Assembly (NCBI RefSeq): GCF_001709345.1
Contig: NZ_MDTQ01000001.1
Location: 434,001-498,000 of the forward strand
Source of the DNA: Terasakiispira papahanaumokuakeensis
GTDB taxonomy: Bacteria > Pseudomonadota > Gammaproteobacteria > Pseudomonadales > Halomonadaceae
Reading direction: 5' to 3'
Length of the DNA stretch: 64,000 nt
Each line of letters opens with the position of its first letter. The first letter of the stretch is position 1. This document shows positions 1-9,696 of this stretch, one piece after another. Below the pieces are notes generated by a model that saw only the letters and a list, made by a program, of their open reading frames with translations, had not been told where the DNA came from and ran no database searches. A program made the position numbers and the translations under genes.

Positions 1-216
1 GTGATTCAGGTGGTCCGTGGGGATGATATGGACCTGCTCACTAATGAGCGAGGCCAGCCTGTGGTATACCGCAATCTGGATGAGGTTTATCACGAACTTC
101 GGCGACAACAGGTCAATAAAGCTTGGCTTGTCCACCATGTTGCCAATGATGAAATGATTGGTCGTGATCCCTACTACCAGAATCCGCCCACCAGCCGTAT
201 CGCGCTGCATTTTTAA
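1..216 (+). CDS. DUF6482-like protein, C-terminal part (cut by window edge)
   Basis: The reading frame is open from the first base and ends with TAA at 214-216, giving 71 residues. The start lies probably outside the window, although a GTG happens to sit at position 1. The visible part contains the segment AWLVHHVANDEMIG, preceded by a DEVYHELRR helix, which resembles the conserved end of small DUF6482 proteins known from Halomonadaceae and pseudomonads. Function is unknown for that family. The family assignment is from memory of its conserved end and is moderate; that this is a real gene end is more secure. Confidence 0.6.
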   Translation: MIQVVRGDDMDLLTNERGQPVVYRNLDEVYHELRRQQVNKAWLVHHVANDEMIGRDPYYQNPPTSRIALHF

Positions 217-680
217 TCATGATGGTGACGATCATGAGTCATCCGTGCTGGTTGGCATATGATCACTCGTTGATTGATGAGATTGAAGTCTACGTTCAGA
301 GACGTATGTACTGAAACTGATTGAGCCTTGACTTTTAGCCCTTGAAGCTAATATCACAGTGCTCGCCCTTTGGGGCTTCCAATCGACCGGCGCTTTGATT
401 GCGTCGGTCTGAATTTGGGGCTCATTCGATCGATCAAGTTCTTCTTTTCTCTCCTCGTTTGCGTCTTTCTTTTCCTATTTGCTCTCTTCTTTGTTGGGTT
501 CTTTTCGTTTGATGAGCTTGTTTCTATCTGCTGTATCATCGAATCACTCTTCCCGACATGAGTCACTGAGTTGTGCTGTATCATGCTGTTTTGAGATCAT
601 TCCTTGTACAGATTCGATACACTCTGGTCATCTGGTACACTCTTGAGATTCATGCCGCTTTCGACAGCAGGAGTAGTGTT
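217..680. other. 464-base gap before hemH
   Basis: No convincing gene. A strongly pyrimidine-biased plus-strand tract runs from about 432 to 520. The 10-mer GCTGTATCAT occurs twice, at 530-539 and 575-584, 45 bases apart. The short open frames here on either strand lack ribosome sites and have skewed composition, so I do not call them. The hemH promoter should lie in the last 150 bases, but I cannot assign its boxes. Confidence 0.6.
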
Positions 681-1679
681 ATGACGTCATCTTCGAAGCC
701 TCGCTTTGGGGTTATGCTGGTTAATTTGGGAACCCCTGAGGCTCCGACGCCTGATGCTGTTCGACGTTATCTAGGTGAATTCCTTTGGGATCAGCGTGTG
801 GTGGATGTATCGAGACCGCTCTGGTGGTTGATTTTAAATGGCATTATTTTGCGCATTCGGCCGCAACGCGTCGCAAAGGCTTATGCCAGTGTCTGGACTG
901 ATCAAGGATCCCCTTTGATGAAGGTGAGTCAAGCTCAGGCTATCGAGCTTAAACAACGTCTTGAGGATATGTTAGGCACGTCTGTTCCTGTTGAACTCGC
1001 CATGACATATGGCGTGCCGACGATGGAGTCGGCAGGGCAAGCGTTTCGCCAAGCGGGTGTTGAACGGATTATCGTGTTGCCGCTTTATCCCCAGTTTTCA
1101 GCAACCACAACGGGGGCGGTGTTTGATCGTTTAGCAAAAGCGCTTAAGCCGTGCCCTTCCCTGCCAGAGCTTCATTTTATTCGAGATTATCATCAGAACC
1201 CAGACTATATCGAAGCGCTTGCCAATAGTGTTAGAGAGTATCAGGCGGCTCATGGCATGCCCGATCGATTGCTCATGTCCTTCCATGGTATTCCGCAACG
1301 CTATGCCCGCCAAGGTGATCCTTATCCACAACAGTGTGAAGCGACGGCACAGGCATTGGCTGAAGCCTTAGGGCTTGAGACGGATCAATGGGCCCTGACG
1401 TTTCAATCGCGTTTTGGACGTGAGCCTTGGCTACAACCCTATACCGATAAAACTTTGGCTGAATGGGGTCAATCAGGGCTTGAACGCGTGGCCGTGATTT
1501 GCCCGGGGTTTGCTGCTGACTGTTTGGAAACGCTGGAAGAAATTGCACTGCAAAATGCCGAAATTTTTACTGAGGCAGGTGGCGGGACGCTAGACTATAT
1601 TCCTGCCCTGAATGATCGAGTTGACCATATACAAATGCTGGCCGATTTAGTGGTATCGCAAACGCAAGGCTGGCGTTGA
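681..1679 (+). CDS. hemH: Ferrochelatase
   Basis: Inserts ferrous iron into protoporphyrin IX, the last step of protoheme synthesis, at the inner face of the cytoplasmic membrane. The 332-residue product has the family length and shows the opening VMLVNLGTP (11-19), LPLYPQFS (133-140), the metal-binding histidine in SFHGIPQRY (His202) and the late CPGFAADCLETLEE segment holding the conserved glutamates. I chose the ATG at 681 because CAGGAG lies about 10 bases upstream and the protein then begins just before the conserved start. An in-frame upstream extension to 573 has no family resemblance. The gene stands alone, converging on the mnh operon across a long hairpin. Confidence 0.96.
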   Translation: MTSSSKPRFGVMLVNLGTPEAPTPDAVRRYLGEFLWDQRVVDVSRPLWWLILNGIILRIRPQRVAKAYASVWTDQGSPLMKVSQAQAIELKQRLEDMLGTSVPVELAMTYGVPTMESAGQAFRQAGVERIIVLPLYPQFSATTTGAVFDRLAKALKPCPSLPELHFIRDYHQNPDYIEALANSVREYQAAHGMPDRLLMSFHGIPQRYARQGDPYPQQCEATAQALAEALGLETDQWALTFQSRFGREPWLQPYTDKTLAEWGQSGLERVAVICPGFAADCLETLEEIALQNAEIFTEAGGGTLDYIPALNDRVDHIQMLADLVVSQTQGWR

Positions 1680-1695
1680 GTTTAGTGATCGAATA

Positions 1696-1733
1696 ACGGG
1701 TCGTGTCAGGGGCGGTTAACCCTGACGACCCGT
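1696..1733. terminator. Long hairpin between convergent hemH and mnhG
   Basis: The arms ACGGGTCG..TCAGGG and CCCTGA.CGACCCGT pair over 14 bases with one two-base bulge and a seven-base loop. It lies in the 80 bases between two convergent genes. There is no T-run on either side, so it is terminator-like rather than a textbook intrinsic terminator. Confidence 0.5.
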
Positions 1734-1759
1734 GTTAGATAACGCTGAATGGCGCTCTT

Positions 1760-2200
1760 CTACGTTATTTTGTGGCTGGCTGTCGTTGAATCGCCGCCTT
1801 TTTCGCTGTCTTTTTTCTCTTCTGCTTGGCGTTCATTCGACTGCACTTGGCTATGGCCTTGGGCTTTGAGCAGCGCCTCGCCTTGAGTCCCGTGCATTTG
1901 AGGGAGCTCTTGATGCATCGCCGCCTTCGCCAGCAAGTGAGCGCTGACGGGTGCAGTGATCAGCAGAAATATTGTGATCAAGAGTTCATGAATACTCAGA
2001 TTGAAATCCTGATGTGAGAAATAAAGTGCTGACCCAATCAATATCCCACCGACACCGAGCGTAGTCGCTTTGGTTGGTGCATGTAAGCGGGTATAAAAGT
2101 CAGGCAGCCGCGCTAAACCGAAAGAGCCGACAAGTGCAAATAAGCTGCCCAGTATTAAGCAAGTGGAGACCAAAATTTCTAGCCAGAATGGGAGTGTCAT
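1760..2200 (-). CDS. mnhG: Mrp-type cation/proton antiporter subunit G
   Basis: Small membrane subunit of the multi-subunit Na+(K+)/H+ antiporter Mrp/Mnh/Pha. The 146-residue product has three hydrophobic segments (about 9-30, 45-62 and 69-92) and the family signature GLARLPDFYTRLHAPTKATT between the first two. After about residue 95 it carries a charged cytoplasmic tail rich in Glu, Lys and Gln, longer than in many homologues. It is the last gene of the minus-strand mnhAB-C-D-E-F-G run, 11 bases after mnhF, and needs the other subunits to work. Confidence 0.93.
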   Translation of the reverse strand: MTLPFWLEILVSTCLILGSLFALVGSFGLARLPDFYTRLHAPTKATTLGVGGILIGSALYFSHQDFNLSIHELLITIFLLITAPVSAHLLAKAAMHQELPQMHGTQGEALLKAQGHSQVQSNERQAEEKKDSEKGGDSTTASHKIT

Positions 2201-2211
2201 ACAGCCTCCTG

Positions 2212-2481
2212 TTATTCAATGATATCACCCCGGAGCAAGTACTTACATACTGCGACAGTGCTGATAAAACCGAGCATTGCAATTAATAGCGCTGCTTCAA
2301 AGTAGAGATTACTGCCTTGCCAAATGCCATAAAGAATAATGAGGGCAATGCAGTTGATATACATGGTGTCTAGCGCCAGGATGCGATCCGGTAATGTGGG
2401 GCCGATCAATAAGCGCCAAAGATTCAATAATAAGGCCACGCAGAAGATCCCCATGGCCACAGGCACAACCTGCATCAGCAT
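2212..2481 (-). CDS. mnhF: Mrp-type cation/proton antiporter subunit F
   Basis: An 89-residue subunit with three transmembrane helices (about 4-24, 37-54, 60-82). The segment LLIGPTLPDRILALDTM at 25-41 is the MnhF/MrpF hallmark. Its start overlaps the end of mnhE by 7 bases, pointing to translational coupling. Its place between E and G is the standard Mrp order. Confidence 0.94.
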   Translation of the reverse strand: MLMQVVPVAMGIFCVALLLNLWRLLIGPTLPDRILALDTMYINCIALIILYGIWQGSNLYFEAALLIAMLGFISTVAVCKYLLRGDIIE

Positions 2482-2972
2482 TGGAATATCTCCTTTAATG
2501 GGGCTTCGTAACGTGTCTTGATCTCTTGAATCAGTGCTTTTTCATCTTCGACACGCAAACAGTGTAAGAGCAGGTGCCGCCGATCTTCTGAGACATTAGC
2601 ACTGACTGTACCAGGGGTCAGCGTGATCGTGCTGGCCAAAATGGTAATCGGGAAGTCGCCGACCAAATCCAAAGGCACCTCAATAAATGCAGGTTTGAGC
2701 TTACGTTGTGGCCCGAGAATTAACTTGGCCACCTCAATATTGGCTAGCAAAATATCCCAGGCCACGATGACCATGTAACGCAAGAGCTTGCCAGGGCGTT
2801 GAATGTCCGGTTGGCGATTCCAAAAGCGATAAGTGGCCAGCGGGATCACGGTGGCTAAAAAGGCGCCCAATATCGCGTGGCCGATAGAGAAGCCATTTTG
2901 TAGCAGTATCCAAAGTGCCCACAGTAATAAGCTGAGCACCGGCGTTGGAAAGAGTCGGCTACTGGGGATCAT
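2475..2972 (-). CDS. mnhE: Mrp-type cation/proton antiporter subunit E
   Basis: A 165-residue subunit with hydrophobic helices in the first half and a soluble second half. The motif TPGTVSANVSEDRRHLLLHCL (split here as TPGTVSANV and DRRHLLLHCL, about 120-140) is typical of MnhE/MrpE. The ATG shares four bases with the mnhD stop (ATGA). E is needed for assembly and full activity of the complex in studied Mrp systems. Confidence 0.94.
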   Translation of the reverse strand: MIPSSRLFPTPVLSLLLWALWILLQNGFSIGHAILGAFLATVIPLATYRFWNRQPDIQRPGKLLRYMVIVAWDILLANIEVAKLILGPQRKLKPAFIEVPLDLVGDFPITILASTITLTPGTVSANVSEDRRHLLLHCLRVEDEKALIQEIKTRYEAPLKEIFQC

Positions 2973-4495
2973 GGGGCGGCCTCCACAGAAAGCACTGCTT
3001 CAATATAGTGGTGTGTATCGTAAAGCTGAACGGCGGTGGCATGCGTAAACTCGCTGATGGTGCCACCAAAGATTGTCATTAAAGGTGAGCTGGCCAGCAG
3101 CACTAACGTGGCCATCACTTCCAAAGGATGTGTGCGCTTTTCTGAGGGGGCGCCACTGACTCTCCAGAAGATACTGCTGCCTGCTCTAGAGAGCGCAATG
3201 ATAGCCAGTAGGCTTGAGCCTAGTAGCGCCGGCCAGTACCAGATCATTTCATTGACATGGTGCGCACTTTTGAGTAGCAGTGCCTTACCGACAAAGCCCG
3301 ATAGAGGGGGCATTCCAATCACAGCAATGCTGCCCAGAAAGAATAACCCCCCCAGTAATGCCGGTTGAGCGACGGGTCGGGCCCCGACAATACGATCACT
3401 CGCTTTATAACGCTGCTGGCTGATCATATCCATCAATAGGAAGAGCCCCCCTGTAACGAGGGTGGTATGCAATAAGTAATAGAGTGCTGCGCCTGTTGCC
3501 TCTGGGCGATGAAAGCTGACCACGGCGAGGATACTCCCAACCGACATCAACACCAGCCAAGCCACCATTCGGCGCAGATTAGGGCTGGTGAATAAGCCGA
3601 TGGCGGCAAAGCTAAGCGTGAGTAAAGCGGTTGGCCATAACCACGGCGCAATGAGATGGCTGAGGGTGCCGGCATCATCGCCGAAAATCAGCGTGTAGAC
3701 CCGTAGAATGGCATAAATCCCGACCTTCGTCATAATGGCAAAGAGTGCAGCAACTGGCGCACTGGCTGCTGAGTAAGCCTGCGGTAGCCAGAAATGAAGC
3801 GGCAAAATGGCGGCCTTTAAGCCAAACACAAAGAGCATCAACATAGCGCCTACGGCGACTAAAGGAGCTTCGCTTTCAGGGAGTTGCTGAACTTTGACCG
3901 CCAAGTCTGCCATGTTCAAAGTGCCCAAGGTGCCATATAAGATCCCCAGGCTGGTCAGAAACACTGCAGACGCGGCGAGATTGAGTACGACATAATGCAG
4001 ACCTGCGCGTGTTCTGGGTTTGCCCCCGCCATGCATCAGTAATGCATATGAAGCAATGAGCAATACCTCAAAGAAGACGAAGAGGTTAAAAATATCACCC
4101 GTTAGAAAAGCGCCATTGATCCCCATGAGTTGGAACTGGAAAAGAGGATGGAACAAGGCGCCTTGCTCATCTGTACCGGCACAGGCATAGAGCAAGCTGC
4201 CCAGTCCTAGCAGGCTGGTAAGCAAAATCATCATAGTGCTGAGTCGATCGGCCACCAGTAGAATACCAAAGGGAGGCTGCCAATCGCCGACCGCATACAA
4301 CAACATTTGGCCATTGGATGTGGCTTGGATCAGGTTAATGCTGACCGCCAGCAGGATCAGGCTACAGGCTATACCGGTTAAACGCTGTCGTTGTGGGTGG
4401 CCAACCAATGGCGGCAACATCAGGAGCGCGCCGCCAATCAGGGGCACCAGCACCGGAAGTATCGTTAAATGGGGCATTATGGTCAGGTGAGTCAT
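2969..4495 (-). CDS. mnhD: Mrp-type cation/proton antiporter subunit D
   Basis: A 508-residue polytopic protein homologous to the antiporter-like subunits of respiratory complex I (NuoM/NuoN). About 14 hydrophobic segments are visible. The signature LKAAILPLHFWLPQAYSAA, with its lysine and histidine, and the later GLFTSPNLRRMVAWL segment are characteristic. It works with subunit A in proton-driven sodium or potassium export. It overlaps mnhC by one base upstream and mnhE by four bases downstream. Confidence 0.95.
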   Translation of the reverse strand: MTHLTIMPHLTILPVLVPLIGGALLMLPPLVGHPQRQRLTGIACSLILLAVSINLIQATSNGQMLLYAVGDWQPPFGILLVADRLSTMMILLTSLLGLGSLLYACAGTDEQGALFHPLFQFQLMGINGAFLTGDIFNLFVFFEVLLIASYALLMHGGGKPRTRAGLHYVVLNLAASAVFLTSLGILYGTLGTLNMADLAVKVQQLPESEAPLVAVGAMLMLFVFGLKAAILPLHFWLPQAYSAASAPVAALFAIMTKVGIYAILRVYTLIFGDDAGTLSHLIAPWLWPTALLTLSFAAIGLFTSPNLRRMVAWLVLMSVGSILAVVSFHRPEATGAALYYLLHTTLVTGGLFLLMDMISQQRYKASDRIVGARPVAQPALLGGLFFLGSIAVIGMPPLSGFVGKALLLKSAHHVNEMIWYWPALLGSSLLAIIALSRAGSSIFWRVSGAPSEKRTHPLEVMATLVLLASSPLMTIFGGTISEFTHATAVQLYDTHHYIEAVLSVEAAP

Positions 4496-4872
4496 CAGCG
4501 TTTTTCTCCTGAGCGTGACTCTGTCGAGGTGCTTGATGCTTGTTGTTTGCTGGGTACACGTCCATCAACATGATCATTGCCTAGGTCTGCCCGTGCGCGC
4601 ATGGCGAGAATGACCGCAAAGGCGGTCATGGCAAACCCAATGACGATTGCCGTTAAAACCAAGGCTTGTGGTAAAGGATCCGCATAGATGTCAGTTGCCC
4701 CGAGCACCGTACCGCCATCAAGTGTGAGCCCACCGCTGGAAAAGAGAAACAGATTGACGGCATAAGAGAGTAGCGTCAGTCCCACCACGACGGGGAAAGT
4801 TCTCCCTCGTAGGAGTAAATAGATACCACAGGCGGTGAGCAGGCCGACGCAGGCAGAAAATACAGCTTCCAT
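4495..4872 (-). CDS. mnhC: Mrp-type cation/proton antiporter subunit C
   Basis: A 125-residue homologue of NuoK with three transmembrane helices (about 5-22, 28-47, 71-93). The motif ADPLPQALVLTAIVIGFAMT is the strong family marker. The tail after residue 98 is polar, rich in Ser, Arg and Gln, and probably cytoplasmic. One-base overlaps join it to mnhAB before it and mnhD after it. Confidence 0.94.
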   Translation of the reverse strand: MEAVFSACVGLLTACGIYLLLRGRTFPVVVGLTLLSYAVNLFLFSSGGLTLDGGTVLGATDIYADPLPQALVLTAIVIGFAMTAFAVILAMRARADLGNDHVDGRVPSKQQASSTSTESRSGEKR

Positions 4873-7667
4873 CAGTCTTGCTCCTTATGAAGGGGGCGGT
4901 AACTGGTCGTCATTTTGCCCAGGTTCGCCAAAATCAAAAGTGTGGCGCCGACCACCGCCAAGTACACGCCTAAGTCAAAGAGCATGGCGCTGGCCAGCTC
5001 AAAATCGCCAATGAGCGGTAAATGGAAGTGATCGAACCAGGAGGTGAGGAAGGGGCGCCCAAATAACCAACTTCCGAGCCCGGTCAGGGTTGCAATCAGT
5101 ACGCCCGAGGCCACGACTCTTTGGTAATCAAGATTCAAGCGCGTTTTGATCCAGTCTACACCGTGGGCCATATACTGCAGAATTACGGCTACAGAGGTGA
5201 CTAGACCCGCAATGAAGCCGCCACCGGGCTCATTATGTCCGCGTAGGAAAATATACACTGAAACGAGTAGAGCCAAGGGCAATAATGATTGTGAGACTGT
5301 TGCGAGAATCATCGGATAACGTTCGGGTGACCAGCTGCGGCCGATCACATCGCTGGCTGGCATCGATAAACGCAAACGTAATAGCAGCTTATAAATACCA
5401 ATAGCGGCGATGCCCAGTACCGTAATTTCCCCGAGCGTATCAAAGCCACGGAAGTCCACCAGAATGACATTGACCACATTGGTGCCACCGCCACCAATTT
5501 TACTGTTGGCCAGGAAAAAGTCGGAAATACTGGAGACTGGGCGTGTCAAAATGGCATAAGTAATCGTGGCAATAATGCCACCAATCGCTCCAGAGACGCT
5601 CAGATCTCGAATAATACGCGAAGGCGTTGACTCTTTCGGGGTGCGTTGTGGCAGAAAGAACAACGCCAGCATCAGTAGAATAATAGTGACGACTTCGACT
5701 GAGAGCTGTGTGAGTGCCAAATCTGGTGCAGAGAAGCGGGCAAAAGCAATTGAGACGACCAGCCCAACAACAGAAAGCCCGAGCAGTGAACGGAGTCGTT
5801 TATGATGCCAGAAGGCGGTTGCTAGGCCCCCGCAGCAAAGAATAAAGGCACCGACCAGGGTAATGGCATCAAGCGGGATGGGTTCCCTTGTCGTCTTCAG
5901 CGGTTGCAGATTGAGCATCGCATAGCCGCCGATCACGATAATCGCGGTCAGCAAACAGAGCAGGTAGCGTTGTAGTGAACCATTGTCGATAAATAAGACA
6001 ATGCGTTTGCCGCCTTCGACCATGCTCTGAATGATGTACTCGAAGGTTAACTTGGCATCCCGGTCTTGAAACTGGCCCTGAAAGCGGAACATGCGCTTAC
6101 GCTGACTGTACACAATCACCCCACCTAGAACCGCTGTGATACTCATCAATAGCGGTAGGTTCAGGCCATGCCAGATTGCAATATCAACGTTTGGCGCCAT
6201 CTGTCCGATGACTGCACTACTTGCCGCATAGAGCAGATCGCCGACGACTAAGTTAGGCACAATGCCGACGGCTAGACACAAGGCGACTAGTATCTCAACC
6301 GGGATCTTCATATAACGCGGTGGTTCATGAGGGACTTTAGGTAAATCAATGGGCTCGCCGTTGAAGAAAACGTCGTGAATAAAGCGCAATGAATAAGCGA
6401 CTGAAAGAATACCGGCGACCGTGGCTAACGCTGGGATTACCCAGGACAGGCTCCCCAGTAAATCTTGGTGCAGGGTTTCGGCAAAGAACATTTCCTTTGA
6501 TAAGAACCCGTTAAGTAGGGGAATTCCTGCCATTGATGCCGCTGCGATCATCGCTAATATCGCTGTATGCGGCATATAGCGAATTAAACCATTGAGCTTA
6601 CGCATATCACGTGAGCCTGACTCATGATCGATAATGCCCGCCGCCATGAACAGAGAGGCTTTGAATGTGGCGTGATTGATAATGTGAAAAACAGCAGCCA
6701 CAGCAGCCATTTGACTGCCCAGGCCGAGCAGCATGGTAATCAGCCCCAGATGGCTAATGGTTGAAAAAGCCAGCAATCCCTTTAAATCATGTTTAAAGAG
6801 CGCAAAGTAGGCGCCTAACAGCAGCGTGGCGAGTCCGGTGAGACTCACAATGAAGAACCACAAATCTGTCCCGGCGAGAACCGGATACATGCGCGCGAGG
6901 AGAAAAATACCGGCTTTGACCATGGTGGCTGAATGTAAATAGGCACTGACCGGCGTCGGCGCCGCCATGGCATGGGGTAACCAAAACTGGAAGGGGAATT
7001 GGGCTGATTTAGTAAAAGCGCCCAACAGAAACATGATCAGTATCGCGGTATACCAGGGATGTTGGCGAATTTGATCACCGCTCGCGAGCACCTCATCAAC
7101 GTTTAATGTGCCGACGACTTGCTGCACCATCAGAATGCCTGCCAGCAAACACAGGCCGCCCGCCCCTGTGACGGTTAGGGCCATACGAGCCCCTTTGCGG
7201 CCTTCTGTTTTCTGCCACCAGAAACTGATTAATAGAAATGAACTTAAGCTGGTGAGCTCCCAGAATACCCACAGTTGCAAGAGGTTGTTGGACATCACGA
7301 TGCCTAGCATGGCCGCCATGAATAGCATCAAAAAAGAGTAGAAGCGGCCCATTGAGTCTTTTTCTGACAGGTAGTAACGGGCATATAGGATGATCAGCAG
7401 ACCAATCCCTAAAATCAGCAGGCAGAAGAGTAACGTCAAACCATCTAGTCGAAAGGCCAATTCCAGCCCTAATTGGGGAATCCATTCTGTGCTATAACGC
7501 AGCACTTCGCCTTTTAGAACGGCTGGGGCTTGTTGAAGCACCAGTATAAGAGCGGCAGCGGGCGCAATAGCCGTCAACCAGGCACATTGGATGCGCGATT
7601 GACGGCCTGCCATAAGTGGCACCATAGCCCCCAAAATCGGCAGCAGCGATATCCATAGCAATGTCAT
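4872..7667 (-). CDS. mnhA: Mrp-type antiporter fused subunit A/B
   Basis: The 931-residue product joins MrpA and MrpB in one chain, as in the six-gene Pha-type (group 2) Mrp systems. Residues about 1-480 resemble NuoL, with the proton-channel signature [20 protein letters not shown] near 225-245. About 595-780 carries the MrpA C-terminal helices ([17 protein letters not shown] and [10 protein letters not shown]). About 790-925 is the MrpB domain, marked by [17 protein letters not shown]. It leads the minus-strand operon. The complex exports sodium or potassium in exchange for protons, fitting a salt- or alkali-exposed cell; which ion it prefers cannot be read from sequence. Confidence 0.95.
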   Translation of the reverse strand: MTLLWISLLPILGAMVPLMAGRQSRIQCAWLTAIAPAAALILVLQQAPAVLKGEVLRYSTEWIPQLGLELAFRLDGLTLLFCLLILGIGLLIILYARYYLSEKDSMGRFYSFLMLFMAAMLGIVMSNNLLQLWVFWELTSLSSFLLISFWWQKTEGRKGARMALTVTGAGGLCLLAGILMVQQVVGTLNVDEVLASGDQIRQHPWYTAILIMFLLGAFTKSAQFPFQFWLPHAMAAPTPVSAYLHSATMVKAGIFLLARMYPVLAGTDLWFFIVSLTGLATLLLGAYFALFKHDLKGLLAFSTISHLGLITMLLGLGSQMAAVAAVFHIINHATFKASLFMAAGIIDHESGSRDMRKLNGLIRYMPHTAILAMIAAASMAGIPLLNGFLSKEMFFAETLHQDLLGSLSWVIPALATVAGILSVAYSLRFIHDVFFNGEPIDLPKVPHEPPRYMKIPVEILVALCLAVGIVPNLVVGDLLYAASSAVIGQMAPNVDIAIWHGLNLPLLMSITAVLGGVIVYSQRKRMFRFQGQFQDRDAKLTFEYIIQSMVEGGKRIVLFIDNGSLQRYLLCLLTAIIVIGGYAMLNLQPLKTTREPIPLDAITLVGAFILCCGGLATAFWHHKRLRSLLGLSVVGLVVSIAFARFSAPDLALTQLSVEVVTIILLMLALFFLPQRTPKESTPSRIIRDLSVSGAIGGIIATITYAILTRPVSSISDFFLANSKIGGGGTNVVNVILVDFRGFDTLGEITVLGIAAIGIYKLLLRLRLSMPASDVIGRSWSPERYPMILATVSQSLLPLALLVSVYIFLRGHNEPGGGFIAGLVTSVAVILQYMAHGVDWIKTRLNLDYQRVVASGVLIATLTGLGSWLFGRPFLTSWFDHFHLPLIGDFELASAMLFDLGVYLAVVGATLLILANLGKMTTSYRPLHKEQD

Positions 7668-8271
7668 GGTGATATTCCTGAAGGTGTTACACGTGACTCC
7701 TTCGAAAACGCTTGTATGCGGCTGTTTCCGAATCTCATTTGACTCATAAGAAATGCCCTATGAGCTTGCCAAGAGGAGTCTTAACCTTTGAAGGTGTCAG
7801 CTCAAGATTAGCGTATCCTAGCTGACATGGTTATTGCAGTTATTCAACTGTGGGGCGGATCAGTAAAGAATGGTCGACGTACAGCCCTAGGGGTTAGCGC
7901 CCACCAAGGGAGCTCTTGCGTCGCAATCCACCGGTTTAATAACGGGGGTTGATGTGCTAACAAAGGCCAGAGTGGTAACGCAGACCAGTGTGGTAACAAC
8001 GGCTTGGTTGTGAGCTCTTGTTGAGCCATTTCGGGTCTCCCAGTCAGTTGGCGCCTAGTATGGCGTCAGCTCGGCTGGCACCATCGCTAAACTTTGTTCA
8101 GTGCCCGGGTACCAAGTCGACATATAACCGCATACATCTTATATGCTTTTACGTATAAGTGTTTTGACTGTACCCCAAGGATAGGAAAATGAACAGGGGG
8201 TATCGTGATCGTGACATGGCCAACCCCAGGTGCGAGTTGTGAGTGAGCGCGCATCATGGAAGGAGAATTGA
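7668..8271. other. 604-base divergent gap between mnhA and DUF3429 gene
   Basis: It should hold the mnh promoter on the minus strand and one for the DUF3429 gene on the plus strand. I see an inverted repeat GTCAGCT/AGCTGAC at 7796-7802 and 7820-7826 with a 17-base loop, and one possible small gene at 7844-8029. Nothing else is supportable. Confidence 0.5.
7844..8029 (-). CDS. Possible small proline/tryptophan-rich protein
   Basis: A 61-residue open frame beginning MAQQELTTKPLLPHW, with GGGAGA a suitable distance before the ATG. It is rich in Pro, Trp, Leu and Arg, has no recognisable domain and no clear membrane segment. It lies alone in a divergent gap, in the same direction as the mnh operon and about 180 bases upstream of mnhA. 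It could be a chance frame. The only support is the ribosome site and the length relative to the gap. Confidence 0.22.
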   Translation of the reverse strand: MAQQELTTKPLLPHWSALPLWPLLAHQPPLLNRWIATQELPWWALTPRAVRRPFFTDPPHS

Positions 8272-8736
8272 ATGCATTATTCGCATGCACGTGTGCGGTT
8301 TTGGGCGCGGTTATTGAGTGCCATCGGCCTATTGCCATTGATTATCTTGGTGATCATGGCCCTAGAAGGGCGGACCATTAATCCTATACCCGTGACTGAG
8401 GCCTTGCGTCAGTATGCCGCCTTGATCCTGGCTTTTTTGGGGGGCATGCACTGGGGCTTAGGTATGGCCCTTGAACAGCCGTGGCGCTTTGGTTGGAGTC
8501 TGCTGTCTATTGTGATGGCCTGGATGGGCTTGATACTGCCGATCGAAGCGGGGCTATTGGTCACGGTCAGTGGCTTTCTCATAGGCTTGTGGGTTGATTT
8601 GTATAGCCCTTGGCCTGACTGGTTTAAACGGTTAAGGCAAGTCTTGACGTTCTGCGTGGTTCTGGCCCTGCTTTGCTTATTATCCGTGCATGGCCAAGCC
8701 TTTTCTGCATTATCTGACGTCGGTTCAGCTTGGTGA
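8272..8736 (+). CDS. DUF3429 family membrane protein
   Basis: A 154-residue protein with about five hydrophobic helices. The motif YAALILAFLGGMHWGLGM (about 43-60) is the DUF3429 signature; the family occurs widely in marine and halophilic proteobacteria and has no established function. The ATG at 8272 follows AAGGAG by eight bases. It is a single gene, divergent from mnhA and convergent with rsmE. Confidence 0.88.
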   Translation: MHYSHARVRFWARLLSAIGLLPLIILVIMALEGRTINPIPVTEALRQYAALILAFLGGMHWGLGMALEQPWRFGWSLLSIVMAWMGLILPIEAGLLVTVSGFLIGLWVDLYSPWPDWFKRLRQVLTFCVVLALLCLLSVHGQAFSALSDVGSAW

Positions 8737-8830
8737 GGCAAGTAAAACAGCGTGGTTGTCCACACTCATGCTGTGATGTCATTTAAGGGTGTGATGTTAT
8801 GAATGGTGTGATGTTATTGTGCGACTCGAT

Positions 8831-9538
8831 TTAAAACAGCTTCGATAATAGCGCGGTCACTGCGGTTTCGACCCGCAAAATTCTTGGGCCTAGATGAATG
8901 CCTTCAAAGCCTTGCTTTTGTAAGGCTTCAATTTCAAATGGTACAAAGCCGCCTTCTGGGCCGATCGCCAGTGTCACAGGCTCTTCTAGTGCATAAGGAC
9001 AGGCTGTGGGCATCCCCGGGTGCGCGACCAAGCAACGGCTCCCTTTGCTTATTGTTGGCAGTTCGTCCTCAACAAAGGGTTTAAAGCGTTGCACTTGTTG
9101 GATACTAGGCCAACGCGTATCTCTCGCTTGCTCCAGCCCTTGGAGGAGGTGTTGATTGATTTTTTCTGGGCGAAGCTCTGGTGATTGCCAATAACTTTTT
9201 TCAACACGAGCGGTTTGCATCAGAACCAGTTTTTTTACTCCCAGCGCTGTCACATGTTCCAATGTGCGTGCCAGCATGCGGGGGCGAGGTAAAGCCAACA
9301 ATAGCGTGATGGGCAATGGTGGTGGCGGTGCTTGCGTTAGTACAACTTGAAGTTGGGTTTCTTCGGTTGACTGACTGATTAAAGTGCCCTCACCCATGAG
9401 CCCATCACGCAACCCGACTTGGACTGTTTCACCGGTCGTGCGTTTGAGCACTTGTTTTAAGTGCTGATGACGACGGTCGCGCAGTACTACGGTGTTGTCG
9501 TTGAGATAGTCGTCTGCTGTCAAGATGATGAGGTTCAT
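8831..9538 (-). CDS. rsmE: 16S rRNA (uracil-1498-N3) methyltransferase RsmE
   Basis: Methylates U1498 of 16S rRNA in the 30S subunit using S-adenosylmethionine. The 235-residue product has an N-terminal PUA-like RNA-binding domain (about 1-65) and a SPOUT methyltransferase domain. Its knotted cofactor site is seen in AIGPEGGFVPFE and LGPRILRVETAVTALL at the end. I chose the ATG at 9538 since CAGGAG lies eight bases upstream and the protein then starts MNLIIL; the eight-codon upstream extension is not family-like. It is a single gene here; in many relatives it neighbours gshB. Confidence 0.95.
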   Translation of the reverse strand: MNLIILTADDYLNDNTVVLRDRRHQHLKQVLKRTTGETVQVGLRDGLMGEGTLISQSTEETQLQVVLTQAPPPPLPITLLLALPRPRMLARTLEHVTALGVKKLVLMQTARVEKSYWQSPELRPEKINQHLLQGLEQARDTRWPSIQQVQRFKPFVEDELPTISKGSRCLVAHPGMPTACPYALEEPVTLAIGPEGGFVPFEIEALQKQGFEGIHLGPRILRVETAVTALLSKLF

Positions 9539-9696
9539 GTGGGCTCCTGAGTTACCGCGCACATCATAAGAGCAGGACCGTCTTGTCTCAATGAAATAAG
9601 TCGTTGTTTCCGTTAGGGCGTTATTTTTAACCCGTCGTTACCTCCTGTAATGCCCATATGAAGCTGGCATACCGGTGATCAACGATTATGCTTTAG

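Noticed and set aside
354-584. 76-residue Lys/Arg-rich minus-strand frame and 63-residue plus-strand hydrophobic frame
   Set aside because: Both arise from the polypyrimidine tract; no ribosome site and no resemblance to known proteins.
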